Of a DNA stretch of 31,997 bases, positions 1-9,500 are shown one piece after another. The notes beneath the pieces are model-generated. The model made no database searches. It worked only from the letters and a program-made list of their open reading frames with translations, and had not been told where the DNA came from. Location of the stretch: contig CAZXCQ010000033.1 in the NCBI GenBank assembly GCA_964639275.1, positions 1 through 31,997 of the forward strand, written 5' to 3'. Source of the DNA: CAZXCQ01 sp964639275 (GTDB taxonomy: Bacteria > Desulfobacterota > DSM-4660 > Desulfatiglandales > Desulfatiglandaceae). Position 1 is the stretch's first letter; every line of letters starts with the position of its first letter. A program made the translations under genes and the position numbers.

Positions 1-5
1 TTTTT

Positions 6-24
6 CGGGCGTATAACTCGCCCG
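6..24. repeat. GC-rich inverted repeat (hairpin)
   Basis: The arms CGGGCG and CGCCCG match perfectly (6 bp) around a 7-base loop, about 90 bases beyond the stop codon of the MoaE-like gene. On the minus strand the stem is followed by A residues, not T, so it is not a standard intrinsic terminator for that gene. It may be a transcript-end stabilising hairpin or may belong to a gene outside the window. Confidence 0.3.
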
Positions 25-112
25 TAAGAGAGCGTAAAGAAATCACGTGCCATAGGAAGAAATAGGGGGTGGCACCTCCGGCGAAGTCTTATCGAACATC
101 CAGGCGCGAGTT

Positions 113-469
113 TCACCAAAGATGTTCCGTCTTTTCTGTTGCCTCGGTCTTTATCCGATCGACCGCATTCACGAGTGCTGGAAATACGTGCTCACGGGTA
201 TCCCCGCCCACTACAACGGCCATTATGTCATCCCCCACTTCCAGATGTCCTTCACAAGTATCAATCATAACTTCAACAATTCCATCAATTTGCTTGGTTT
301 CAAAAGCTATTTTCTTAAGTGCATTTTGGTCGAATCTTATATCAATCCCTTTCACCTCTTCTCCACTAAGAGATGAGCCCCTTACCAGGCCCAAATGGCA
401 GGCGATCATCCCCATTTTTGGGTACTCGGGATGCCCTTTAAGGGCTTGAACCATCTTGTTCAAGTTCAT
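113..469 (-). CDS. MoaE-like molybdopterin synthase family protein, divergent
   Basis: This 118-residue protein resembles the large (catalytic) subunit of molybdopterin synthase, which moves sulfur from MoaD onto precursor Z during molybdenum cofactor synthesis. The family signs are a beta strand ending in GLVRG near residues 26-31 and the segment VVVGGDTREHVF (about residues 85-96), followed by DRIKTE, which aligns with the family's active-site lysine region. It is shorter than usual (about 150 residues). The His-Arg pair is Thr-Arg here, and the Trp-Lys-Lys tail is missing. An AGGAG lies 8 bases before the ATG. It sits 22 bases after hemA and probably belongs to the same transcript. Catalytic competence is doubtful; a regulatory or altered role is possible. 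Confidence 0.6.
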   Translation of the reverse strand: MNLNKMVQALKGHPEYPKMGMIACHLGLVRGSSLSGEEVKGIDIRFDQNALKKIAFETKQIDGIVEVMIDTCEGHLEVGDDIMAVVVGGDTREHVFPALVNAVDRIKTEATEKTEHLW

Positions 470-491
470 ATTGTCTCTCCTGCAGATTGAT

Positions 492-1778
492 CTACTTGGT
501 GTCTTTCTTATTGTTATCCAGGCTGAACAGCTTCCTCGTCATGTCCAGATATGTGTCAAGGGTCGGCCTCCCTGCCCTTCCCTTTAAAAACAAGATCGGG
601 TCATTAATCAACTTTTCGACAACGGATCGGGTGAGGGTCTCAACCACCTCTTTTTGATCAGGGGTAAGCCCTCCCAGGGCAAAGGTACTCCTCTTTAACT
701 CGGCCTGGATGATGGATTCCGCCTTATCCCTCAACGAGACAATTGTCGGTACCACCGAAAGGGTCTCGAGCCAGTTTTCAAACTTGACAACCTCTTCCAT
801 GACGATGCTCTCAGCCCTGGTGGCCTCTTGTTTCCGTTGCGCAACATTTAACGCAATGAGACCCTTGAGGTCGTCAATATCATAAAGGTATACGTTATTC
901 AAAGCATTGATCTCGGGTTGAACGTCTCTTGGTACAGCGATGTCAATAAAAAAGAGCGGCCGGTTCCGCCTCTTTCTCAGGGATGTCTTGACCTGGTCAT
1001 AGGTAATGACATATCCAGGGGATGCCGTGGAGGTAACCACGATATCCGCTTCCGCGAGCTGGGAGCCGATTTCTTCAAAGGAAACCGGGATTGCGCGGAA
1101 GCGCTCGGCCACCTGTACGGCCCTTTCAAAGGTCCGATTGGCCACGGCCATTGACTTTACGCCGTGACCCATCAGGTGCCTGGCGGCAAGTTCGGCCATC
1201 TCTCCTGCGCCGATGAGAAATACCTTTTTTCCATCCAGATTGTGAAATATCTTTTTTGCCAGTTCAACGGCCGCATAACTGATGGAGACAGCGGCCCCGC
1301 CGATCGCGGTCTCTGTCCTCACCCTTTTTGCCACGTGGAAGGCCCGATGCATCAACCGGTTCAAGATAACCCCTGACGTCTTTTCCCTTGTGGCCTGGGC
1401 ATATGCCTCCTTGATCTGTCCCAATATCTGAGGTTCACCCACGACCATGGAATCGAGGCTGGCGGCAACATAGAAGATGTGTTTCACTGCATCCATCCCC
1501 TCAAAGGAATAAAGGGACGGCAAAAAGCTCTCTTCCGAGATTCCTCCGAGTTCAGAGAAGAGAGAGACCATCGACCGCCTTGCCTCCCCTACCCTCTCGG
1601 TTGTAATCAGGACCTCCACGCGGTTGCAGGTGGAAAGGAAAAGCCCCTCCTTTATGGATTCATTTTTCCTCATAAAGGAGAGTGCCTTTGTGACGTTTGA
1701 CGGTTCTGTCGCCAGGCACTCTCTCAGCTCCACCGGGGCGGTTTCATGATTCATGCCAATGCTTATGATTCTCGCCAT
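492..1778 (-). CDS. hemA: Glutamyl-tRNA reductase
   Basis: HemA reduces glutamyl-tRNA to glutamate-1-semialdehyde with NADPH, the first committed step of tetrapyrrole synthesis by the C5 route. At 428 residues the length is normal. The N-terminal catalytic domain shows GMNHETAPVELRE (residues 8-20) and FLSTCNRVEVL with the nucleophile Cys51. The motif VGEPQILGQIKEAY follows, then an NADP-binding domain with FLIGAGEMAELAARHL near residue 190, and a helical dimerisation tail. It starts 8 bases after the CcsA-like gene ends and is the fourth gene of a tight heme/siroheme run. No strong ribosome site is visible, so translation may be coupled to the upstream gene. Confidence 0.97.
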   Translation of the reverse strand: MARIISIGMNHETAPVELRECLATEPSNVTKALSFMRKNESIKEGLFLSTCNRVEVLITTERVGEARRSMVSLFSELGGISEESFLPSLYSFEGMDAVKHIFYVAASLDSMVVGEPQILGQIKEAYAQATREKTSGVILNRLMHRAFHVAKRVRTETAIGGAAVSISYAAVELAKKIFHNLDGKKVFLIGAGEMAELAARHLMGHGVKSMAVANRTFERAVQVAERFRAIPVSFEEIGSQLAEADIVVTSTASPGYVITYDQVKTSLRKRRNRPLFFIDIAVPRDVQPEINALNNVYLYDIDDLKGLIALNVAQRKQEATRAESIVMEEVVKFENWLETLSVVPTIVSLRDKAESIIQAELKRSTFALGGLTPDQKEVVETLTRSVVEKLINDPILFLKGRAGRPTLDTYLDMTRKLFSLDNNKKDTK

Positions 1779-1786
1779 CTTATTGA

Positions 1787-2620
1787 TCAGGCCCCCAGTT
1801 GGCTAAAACTATGGTACCCCCCTAACCAGAGGCTGGCGCCTACAAAGGTAAAGATCAGGATACAGAAACAGACAATAGACATAATGGCAGCCCTCCGGCC
1901 CTGCCATCCAGCGGCAAGTCTTTCATGCAAGAGCGCTGCATAGAATAGCCAAGAGATCAAGGACCATACCTCTTTGGGATCCCACTGCCAGTAGGTGCCG
2001 AGCGCGAACTGGGCATAGATAGAACCCGTGATCATTCCAACGGTTAGAAAGGGGAAACCGTATACAATAGAATAGTGATTTATCCCATCCAGGGTGGCCA
2101 GGGATGGAAGCCTGTCATAAAATGAGCCTAATTTCTTACGCTTGATATGACGCTCCTGGATCAGGTACATAATGGCGGAGAGAAAGGCAATGGCGAATAG
2201 ACCATTGCCCATGAAAACGGTTCCGACGTGGATTGTAAGCCACAGGCTCTTAAAGATCGGTCTTACAGGCCCTTCGATCAAGGGCATTGTATACGAAAGG
2301 ATCATCAAAAATGCTGAAAAGGGAGCCACAAATGACCCCAGGACCATCAGCTTGAATCTCAGCTGAAATACGAAATATGCACAGAGGACACACCACGAAA
2401 AGAAACAAAGGGCTGACTTTAGATCAAGGACGGGGGCCGTTCCCAGCGAATAGTATCGGTAACCCAAGAAAACCGTATGGCATATCAGTCCCACCGCCAG
2501 GATTCGATTAGACCATCTAAAAACCCACTTTTGTTGCCTTATTAGGTAGACGATGAATCCACCCGTTGCGAGCAGTTGAAAAAAGAGCGCCAGGTTAAAC
2601 CAGAAAAAAGTCATAATCAC
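1787..2620 (-). CDS. ccsA: CcsA/HemX-family cytochrome c assembly membrane protein
   Basis: This 277-residue integral membrane protein has about eight hydrophobic segments. It carries a tryptophan-rich WWD-type motif, WQWDPKEVWSLISW (about residues 210-225), typical of heme-handling proteins of system II cytochrome c maturation (CcsA/ResC) and of HemX. In such proteins the motif and nearby histidines hold heme on its way to apocytochromes at the outer face of the cytoplasmic membrane. The gene lies directly upstream of hemA with 8-base gaps on both sides, an arrangement common for HemX/CcsA-like genes. Whether it exports heme or modulates HemA levels (the HemX role in Bacillus) cannot be decided from sequence. 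No CcsB/ResB partner is seen in the window. Confidence 0.85.
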   Translation of the reverse strand: MIMTFFWFNLALFFQLLATGGFIVYLIRQQKWVFRWSNRILAVGLICHTVFLGYRYYSLGTAPVLDLKSALCFFSWCVLCAYFVFQLRFKLMVLGSFVAPFSAFLMILSYTMPLIEGPVRPIFKSLWLTIHVGTVFMGNGLFAIAFLSAIMYLIQERHIKRKKLGSFYDRLPSLATLDGINHYSIVYGFPFLTVGMITGSIYAQFALGTYWQWDPKEVWSLISWLFYAALLHERLAAGWQGRRAAIMSIVCFCILIFTFVGASLWLGGYHSFSQLGA

Positions 2621-2628
2621 TCAAGATA

Positions 2629-3294
2629 TTAATGGAGACCATTAAGTATATCTTTTATGTCAATGTTATCTGGAAGGATCTTTGATAAAATTGATCCTAC
2701 TCCATCCCAATCATTCCCTGAGACGGCCTTGAGGATATCCGACTCGACCACCCTTTGAAAGATCTCTCTGTTTTGCTCCTGAGAGAGCCCCATTTTTAGA
2801 ATCTCCTTTCGCAACCGGCCCATAAAGATTAGAAAGGTTTCATATTCTCCTCCAAATCGCCCCTCCAGTTCTTCCCTTATCCCCTTTGCCAGGGCCGGGC
2901 TTTTCCCGGAGGTTGAAATGGCGATCAACAGATCTCCCCTTTTCAAAATCGAGGGGACAATAAAATTACACTCCAAGGGCTGGTCAACCGCATTGACCAA
3001 CAACCCCCTTTTCCGGGCCGTCTCTGCGATTTCTCTGTTCAGTTGTCTATCATCGGTTGCGGCTATCACCAGGCAGACCTTGTCAAGGTATCGATCCTTG
3101 AACTCGTTGCCAACCAGCCGGACTGTGCCATCATCGACCAGTTTCTCAAGATCAGGGATCAGGTCTCTCGCAACAATATCTACTGAGGCCCCGAATTCCA
3201 GCAGGGTCTTTACCTTCCTGTGGGCCACATTGCCCCCTCCGGCCACGAGGGCCATCTTGCCGTCAAGCCTAATAAGAATTGGATAGAAGCCCAT
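2629..3294 (-). CDS. Precorrin-2 dehydrogenase / sirohydrochlorin ferrochelatase (Met8/CysG N-domain type)
   Basis: The 221-residue protein matches the Met8p/CysG-N family, which oxidises precorrin-2 to sirohydrochlorin with NAD and, in many members, inserts iron to give siroheme. The N-terminal Rossmann motif is VAGGGNVAHRKVKTLLEFGA (about residues 17-36). The family segment VNAVDQPLECNFIVPS follows near residues 100-115, then ISTSGKSPALAKGIREEL. There is no uroporphyrinogen methyltransferase domain, so it is the stand-alone form. It sits 6 bases after the radical SAM gene and 8 bases before the CcsA-like gene. In sulfate reducers siroheme serves dissimilatory sulfite reductase and can also be the precursor of heme by the Ahb route; that link is knowledge of the group, not visible here. 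Confidence 0.92.
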   Translation of the reverse strand: MGFYPILIRLDGKMALVAGGGNVAHRKVKTLLEFGASVDIVARDLIPDLEKLVDDGTVRLVGNEFKDRYLDKVCLVIAATDDRQLNREIAETARKRGLLVNAVDQPLECNFIVPSILKRGDLLIAISTSGKSPALAKGIREELEGRFGGEYETFLIFMGRLRKEILKMGLSQEQNREIFQRVVESDILKAVSGNDWDGVGSILSKILPDNIDIKDILNGLH

Positions 3295-3300
3295 CGCCCA

Positions 3301-4470
3301 CTACACGTACCTGTCCACCATGTCTGTAATAAATTTCTCCAGACCCTCATTCCCATCCCTGGATCTGATATCTTGAAGAAGTCTCTTAAGCTTTTGATAG
3401 GTCCCGGGATCCTGGCGCAGGTCGTCGGTGGATCGGTAGGCGCCCCCGCGACGTCCGACACGGTATATCAACCGTTCGGAGTCTGGCAGTTCCTGGTATT
3501 TTCGAATGACCTCCAGCATCTTTTCCTTATCTTCGGGAAGCCTTCCAGAGACCTCTTCTAGGAGGTTCATGATGTGATCGCTTGTAACCGTGCTGGTAAT
3601 ACCGTCCAGGGTGTCTATAAATAGCTTGATCTCCTCTGCCAGCATATCATCGGTTTGCATGGTAAAGCTGCCATCCTTAAGTTTCTGATACAAGGGGACA
3701 CGATTCGGCACCCGGAGGCTGCGCAGCCGGATAAAATGTGGGTTGATCTGGTTGAGAGCCTTGGCAGTCTCTGTGGCATGCTCGCGCCACATCTCCTGGC
3801 CTCCCAGACCGGGCATCACATATTCGGAGAGTTCAAGTCCCGCCTCCATCACCTTTTGTCCTGCTCCGATATGTTGGGCAGCTGTAACTCCTTTCTTCAT
3901 GAGTCTGAGAAGCGGGTCATAGGCGGTTTCAAGCCCTATGTGCACCCTGTCAAGACCTGCCTGGCAGATCTTCCTTAGAGAGTCCACGGATTTCCTCACG
4001 ATTGTACGGGATCGGGAATAGGTGGTGACCCTTGTGATCTCAGGAAACTTGTCTCTCAGGAACTCCAGCACTTCCACCAGGTCCCTCGTCTTCATGATCA
4101 TGTTATCGGCGTCCTGCAGAAAACAGGCCCCGGTTCCATAGTAGAGCCAGACTGCAATACTGCGGTAGCTCTCGCTATAATGGGAACTGCTCAGGATGGA
4201 ACTGATCACCTGATCCGTCACCCTTCCGGCAGCGCCTAGCTTCCATGAAAGTGCCTTGATATCATTTGCGATATCCCTTGCTGTCTGGATATCTCCCTTG
4301 ATCTCCTCTACGGTCCTCAGGGAAAATTTTCTTTTCTTGTACACCGGGCAGAACTGGCATTGATTCCAGGGACAGTTCCGCGTGAGTCTCAATAACAGGC
4401 TGCGTGCCTCATTGGGCGGCCTGATGGGACCCTGCTCAAAGCTGAATTGTCTTTGGCGCATTCCTTCCAT
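3301..4470 (-). CDS. Radical SAM protein with C-x4-C-x2-C cluster motif
   Basis: This 389-residue protein has the layout of a radical SAM enzyme. Three cysteines near residues 34-42 (N-C-P-W-N-Q-C-Q-F-C) would bind the 4Fe-4S cluster, but the spacing is C-x4-C-x2-C instead of the usual C-x3-C-x2-C. The DNA confirms it: TGT CCC TGG AAT CAA TGC CAG TTC TGC. A glycine-rich stretch, MPGLGGQEMW, follows near residue 215, and the mixed alpha/beta pattern fits a partial TIM barrel. It heads the tight run leading into siroheme and heme genes, with a 6-base gap to the next gene. The start is uncertain: GGGAGGT is too close to the first ATG (4470), while the ATG at 4461 has better spacing. I cannot name the substrate. 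Confidence 0.85.
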   Translation of the reverse strand: MEGMRQRQFSFEQGPIRPPNEARSLLLRLTRNCPWNQCQFCPVYKKRKFSLRTVEEIKGDIQTARDIANDIKALSWKLGAAGRVTDQVISSILSSSHYSESYRSIAVWLYYGTGACFLQDADNMIMKTRDLVEVLEFLRDKFPEITRVTTYSRSRTIVRKSVDSLRKICQAGLDRVHIGLETAYDPLLRLMKKGVTAAQHIGAGQKVMEAGLELSEYVMPGLGGQEMWREHATETAKALNQINPHFIRLRSLRVPNRVPLYQKLKDGSFTMQTDDMLAEEIKLFIDTLDGITSTVTSDHIMNLLEEVSGRLPEDKEKMLEVIRKYQELPDSERLIYRVGRRGGAYRSTDDLRQDPGTYQKLKRLLQDIRSRDGNEGLEKFITDMVDRYV

Positions 4471-4491
4471 TACCTCCCATCCCTTTTATCC

Positions 4492-4520
4492 TTTATGACA
4501 AAAATCGACGATAATATCAA
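4492..4520 (-). promoter_or_regulatory. Putative sigma-70 promoter of the heme/siroheme run
   Basis: On the minus strand TTGATA (4515-4520) is followed after 17 bases by CATAAA (4492-4497). The -35 matches five of six consensus positions and the -10 four of six. Transcription would begin about 15-20 bases before the radical SAM start codon. This is a pattern match only. Confidence 0.4.
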
Positions 4521-4612
4521 CATCCATTAATGCCCAAAAATGAGTTCAGAAAAGCATAGGGTTGCACCGTATCTTTTTGGTTCTCTTTTTGCACGCCTGA
4601 TCAAGATTTCGT

Positions 4613-4641
4613 TTGCCACGACCTGGTGGTTCGTGTATAGT
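4613..4641 (+). promoter_or_regulatory. Putative sigma-70 promoter of the methyltransferase gene
   Basis: TTGCCA (4613-4618) is followed after exactly 17 bases by TATAGT (4636-4641), each with five of six consensus positions. The start of transcription would be near 4648. It is divergent from the putative promoter of the heme/siroheme run, and the whole 4471-4753 interval holds no other convincing gene. Confidence 0.55.
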
Positions 4642-4753
4642 CCCTCCAGCCTAACCCGGCAATGCTCTGTCTTTTCATAGGGAGCGTTACCCACTTTTGC
4701 CAGTTATGGCCACCGCTTCCCTTTGCCGACCCTTACTTCAACAAGTGACCAAA

Positions 4754-5566
4754 ATGACAAATTCAAATTCTTATTTGATGGAAAGTCTGGAAGAGGCTGT
4801 TCGACTCGAGCTCAAGACCGACCCAGGGATATTGCGAAATCAGGCCACGTGGTGCGGTCTGAGGCCTGGACTTCGGGTCCTCGATGTGGGGTGCGGTCCC
4901 GGTAAGACAAGCTCAATCCTCCACGAGATGATCCTGCCGGGTGGAGAACTGGTCGGATTGGATTTTTCAGAGGAAAGAATTGCGTACGCCAGGGAGCACT
5001 ATGGCCAGAAAGCGGGTATTGCCTTTGAGGTTCGTGACTTTACGTTGCCGCTGGATGGGCTGGGATATTTTGACCTTATCTGGGTGCGTTTTATCCTGGA
5101 GTATCATCGAGCGGAAAGCTCTAAAATTGTTGAGAACCTAACAGCTTCCCTAAAGCCCGGTGGCACCCTTTGTCTGCTGGATCTTGACCACAATTGTCTA
5201 AACCATTACGAACTCCCCGTCGCGATGGAATCAATTCTATTTGAGGTCATGGACACACTGGAGAGGAAGTACAATTTTGATCCGTATGCCGGTAGAAAGC
5301 TCTATGCCTATCTATACGATCTGGGCTACGAGGATATCCAGGTGGAGCTGACAGCCCACCATCTTATCTACGGGGAGGTGAGGGACGTTGACGCCTATAA
5401 CTGGCTTAAAAAGCTGGAAGTGATTTCAACAAAGGCCAAGGATGTTTTTGAGAAGTACCCCGGAGGCAGCGACAAGTTTTTTTCAGATTTTGTCACCTTT
5501 TTTGATCACCCCCGAAGGTTTACCTACACACCTTTGATCCTTTGCAAGGGTCTCAAGCCTGTTTGA
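4754..5566 (+). CDS. Class I SAM-dependent methyltransferase
   Basis: The protein (270 residues from the ATG at 4754) carries the SAM-binding motif I VLDVGCGPGKTS, about 40 residues in. An acidic end of strand 2 (GLDFSEERIAYAREHY) and a motif IV region FDLIWVRFILEYH follow. This is the Rossmann fold of small-molecule or ubiE-like methyltransferases. The C-terminal 110 residues contain no motif I can name. The substrate is unknown. It is the only plus-strand gene in the first 14 kb and converges on the HD-GYP gene with 28 bases between stop codons. The start is not settled: TTG 4697, ATG 4706, ATG 4754 and ATG 4778 are all in frame and none has a strong ribosome site. I chose 4754 because the protein pattern appears family-like from there. 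Confidence 0.8.
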   Translation: MTNSNSYLMESLEEAVRLELKTDPGILRNQATWCGLRPGLRVLDVGCGPGKTSSILHEMILPGGELVGLDFSEERIAYAREHYGQKAGIAFEVRDFTLPLDGLGYFDLIWVRFILEYHRAESSKIVENLTASLKPGGTLCLLDLDHNCLNHYELPVAMESILFEVMDTLERKYNFDPYAGRKLYAYLYDLGYEDIQVELTAHHLIYGEVRDVDAYNWLKKLEVISTKAKDVFEKYPGGSDKFFSDFVTFFDHPRRFTYTPLILCKGLKPV

Positions 5567-5594
5567 GCTTGAGCGATCACACCGCCAAGACAAC

Positions 5595-6596
5595 CTATGC
5601 GTCAGAAAACTGGTTGAATATCTCTATAAATCTCTTCTCGCACGACAAAAAGGCGTCTACCACCATCGGATCAAAATGCTTTCCCCTCTCTTCGGTTATC
5701 ATAACTCTGACCATATCATGGGGGTAGGCGTTTTTGTAGACCCTTTTGGTAACAAGGGCATCATACATATCCGATAAGGCCACAATCCGGGCGGAGAGAG
5801 GGATCTCGTCCTCTTTGAGGCCATTCGGGTATCCGGTGCCGTCAAATTTCTCGTGATGTGAGAGGGCGATTTCGGCACTCATCCGCAGATAATCCGCCTT
5901 TGGATATCTCCTTAGCGCCTCACTGATTGTCTGATATCCGATCTGACAGTGTGTCTTCATGATCTCAAAGTCTTTGTCGTCATATCGTCCCGGCTTTAGC
6001 AATACAAAGTCCGGAATACCTATTTTTCCGATATCATGGAGGGGGCTCGTCAGAAAGATGTTTTCTATGAATAGATTGTCTATGTCTGGAGAAAGATCAC
6101 GCGAACCGGCAATGGCTTCCGCCAGTGTCTTGGAGTAATATCGTATGCGTTCGAGGTGGTTACCCGTTTCCGGGTCACGTGACTCGGCCAGTTTGGCCAT
6201 GGAAAATATAACGATGTCCCTGGTCAGGTAACCCAATATCCTTTCCCCTGCCCTTATTCTTACTGCCAGTTCTTCCTGTACAAAGGGCTTTGTAATAAAA
6301 TCGTCCGCCCCGGCATCCATCCCCGAGACAATATCATTGACTTCCTTTTTTGAGGTTACCATTATGATAAAGGTGTACTGGCTTCCTTCTGATCCCCTGA
6401 TCTTCCTGCACAATTGCAACCCGTCCATATCGGGCATTATCCAGTCGGTAATCACAATTCTGGGCATTTGGGTCTTCCAGATGTTCCACCCCTCTAAACC
6501 GTCCTTGGCGGTAACGGTTTCGTAGCCTAAAGATTCTATCAACACCTCTAATTTCTTCCGACTGACAAGCTCATCATCCACAATAAGGATTTTCAT
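5595..6596 (-). CDS. Response regulator with REC and HD-GYP domains (probable c-di-GMP phosphodiesterase)
   Basis: The 333-residue protein has a receiver domain (about 1-120) with acidic pocket Asp7-Asp8, phosphoacceptor Asp51 in TDWIMPDMDG and Lys103 in TKPF. An HD-GYP domain (about 135-330) follows. Its metal ligands and signature are all present: His187-Asp188 in HDIGKIGIP, HH at 247-248, and GTGYP at 253-257. Enzymes of this kind hydrolyse cyclic di-GMP to pGpG or GMP, so phosphorylation of the receiver probably sets c-di-GMP levels. The ATG immediately abuts the TAG of the hybrid kinase (TAGATG), so the two are almost certainly translated together and act as a cognate pair. Confidence 0.95.
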   Translation of the reverse strand: MKILIVDDELVSRKKLEVLIESLGYETVTAKDGLEGWNIWKTQMPRIVITDWIMPDMDGLQLCRKIRGSEGSQYTFIIMVTSKKEVNDIVSGMDAGADDFITKPFVQEELAVRIRAGERILGYLTRDIVIFSMAKLAESRDPETGNHLERIRYYSKTLAEAIAGSRDLSPDIDNLFIENIFLTSPLHDIGKIGIPDFVLLKPGRYDDKDFEIMKTHCQIGYQTISEALRRYPKADYLRMSAEIALSHHEKFDGTGYPNGLKEDEIPLSARIVALSDMYDALVTKRVYKNAYPHDMVRVMITEERGKHFDPMVVDAFLSCEKRFIEIFNQFSDA

Positions 6597-9500
6597 CTAG
6601 GACACCTTTTGCATTTTCAGGTTAGCTGCCTTTTTCTCGCTGTAGATTTCTAACCGACCAAATTCCTCTTCAAATCTTCGAAGGGCTTGATCAGCGCTTG
6701 CCAAGGCGCCCGATTTTCCCACCTTCTCAATTTCCAGTGCGAGTCTGGAGAGTTTTTCCGCCACCAAATTGGCGGCGCCCCCTTTGATGGAGTGGGCCTC
6801 CCTCCAGAGTCTATCGGCGTCTCCTGTGGATATGGCCTCACGCATGATCTGGATTTGCGATCGCAAGGTCTCCACAAATTCCTTTAGCACTTCAAGGAGG
6901 ATTTCCTTTTTTCCCATAAATTCCTCCAGCGCTCTATCAAAATCCATTGGTTCGCCTGTGCCTTTTATGGGTTCAGGCCTAAAGACTTCTAAGGTAGAAT
7001 CAGACGGGTCCGCACCTCCCACCCATTTCTTTACCGCCGCGAGGAGATCTATTCTCTTGACGGGTTTGACAATGTAGTCGTCCATACCCACATCAAGGCA
7101 CTTTTCCATATACCCCTTTACGGCATGCGCTGTCATTGCCACGATTGGGACCCTCTCGCCCTTTTTGGAACGTTGTTCAAGATTCCTGATGGCCTTGGTA
7201 GCCTCATACCCGTCCATGACAGGCATCTGGATGTCCATCATGATAAGATCATAATGTTTTGCCTTGTAGGCCTCCACCCCCAGATAACCGTTTTCTGCCA
7301 GATCAACCTGATAGCCCGCCTCACGGAGATGAAATAAGGCCACCTGTTGATTGGTAGGGTAATCTTCCACAAAAAGGATCTGGCTCTTTTGTGGCGGTTT
7401 TTCTCCCACCATGTCCTCCACAACCTGCTCCGGCGGCACCTGCACTGTTGCATCTTTGCTGCCCCCACAGGCAGAAGCAATCACGTAATATAGTTGATCC
7501 CGCCTGACCGGTTTTCTCAGGTGCCCATCGACACCCAGGCTCGCCAAATCCATCTCCGACCTCATCCTGGTCGTGGAGGATAAGACAATAACCGGAATAT
7601 CTTTATAGACATCCATTAGCCTGATCTCTTTCACTAGTTCATAACCGCTGAGCTCCGGCATTTGTAAGTCGGTCAAAATCAAATCAAAAGATTGATCCGC
7701 AGAAATGCCCTCACGCAGGATAGAAAGAGCCCCTTTGGCACCATTCGCCGTTGTGGGAACAGCCCCCCATGATCGGAGATACTCGCTCAAGACAAAGCGG
7801 TTGGTCTTGCTGTCCTCTACCACCAGCACCTTGAGTCCACTCAGGCCTGAACCTCTTTCTTCTGTGGCAATCTCCCGAGGTGTCTGTTTTTTGAGGGCAG
7901 CGGTAAACCAAAAAGTGCTTCCCTTCCCTTCCTCACTCTCTAAACCGATTTCCCCTCCCATCAATTCCGTCAGTTCCTTGGCGATGCTGGTCCCCAGGCC
8001 GGTCCCCCCATATTTTCTCGCGGTTGAATCATCCGCCTGGGTAAAGCTGTCAAATATGGTTGACTGTTTGGCCCTTGGTATTCCTATTCCCGTGTCCTTT
8101 ACCCAAAAGCGGATCTTGAGACTTTCTTCGAACTCTTCTTCCATTTCACAATGAATGTAGATCTCTCCTTTCTGTGTAAATTTCACAGAATTACCGGAAA
8201 GATTCACCAATATCTGCCTCAGCCGTTCCGCATCACCAATCAATTGGGACGGGATCTGAGGGGACAAAAAGTATACAAACTCCAGACCCTTCTGACTCGC
8301 CCTGGGGGCTATGCTGTCGGCCAGATCCTCCATGAGCGTTTTTAGACTGAAGGGGATTTTTTCGAGCTCAAGCATCCCGGCCTCTATCTTTGAGAGATCC
8401 AGGATGTTGTTAATGATGTTGAGCAAGGAGTTGGATTCAATGCGAATGGTGTTGAAGATCTCCTTCTGTCTTTCATCGAGTTTCGTGTCCCTGATCAGTT
8501 CTGTCATGCCAATGATTCCGTTAAGGGGTGTTCTTATCTCATGACTCATATTTGCCAGGAATATGCTCTTGGCCCGGTTGGCTGTCTCAGCGGCTATCTT
8601 TGCCTGTCGTAGCACCTCGGCCTGCTTTCTCTCGGTTACATCCCTGACGACCCCCCTAAACCCGATGGGGCTTCCCTCCAAGTCGTGAATCAACATGGCG
8701 GACAACTCGAGATTTCGCTTGGTCTTGTCTTTCCGGATAATTTCACACTCGGTGACCTCCGCACGTCTTCCGGTGCGGTATATTTGATTGAAAAATTGAT
8801 ACATCCTTCGCGCCGTCTGAGGATCTGTGTAACCGCGGTTATTCATTCCCATAAGCTCATTACGCGGATAACCCAATATGCTGCAAAGAGAGTCGTTAAA
8901 AAAAGTGAAGTTTCCGGCCAGATCGGTTTCAAAGTAGCCTTCTGCTATGCCTTCGAGGATGGTTCGGTATTTCTCTTCACTCTCTTGGAGTTTTTGAAAC
9001 GACATGGCCCCGACAATATTCAGGGCTGTCTGCGAGGCAAGTCCCATCAAGAGATTCATGTCGCTCTGAGTAAGGGGACGTTTTGACCTGATATTATCCA
9101 CTGCCAGTATGCCCAAAGATTCCTTTTCATAAACGATGGGTACACAGATCAATGACTTGACCCCCATTTTCCGGGCCAGTTCTTGGCTCCTTTCGGAAAA
9201 ATTGTCTTTTATCTCATTAACGTCATTTATCAGATAGGCCTCCTGCTTCTTAAAAGACAAGACAAAGAGACCTCTGGATTCGGGGTTGTCGAGATGGAGT
9301 CTGGTCTTTTCCAGCAAGTTTTCCTGTTCTTTGGTGTAACCATATCCGGCGCTGAAGAGAAGCCGCGTATTTGCCTTGTTGGGAAGCATGATCATTCCAC
9401 GATCAAAATCCAGGCGTTTTTCCATCACACCCACAACGGCCCTGACAAGCTTATCAATATCGAGAATGGTGGAAGTGGCCTGACCGATCTCTTGGACGAG

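Noticed and set aside
6..24. Intrinsic terminator for the left-hand gene run
   Set aside because: The hairpin is perfect but is followed by A residues, not a U tract, on the transcribed strand.
3301..4470. Identification of the radical SAM protein as AhbC, AhbD or HemN
   Set aside because: The cysteine spacing is C-x4-C-x2-C instead of C-x3-C-x2-C, and I see no other features specific to those enzymes.
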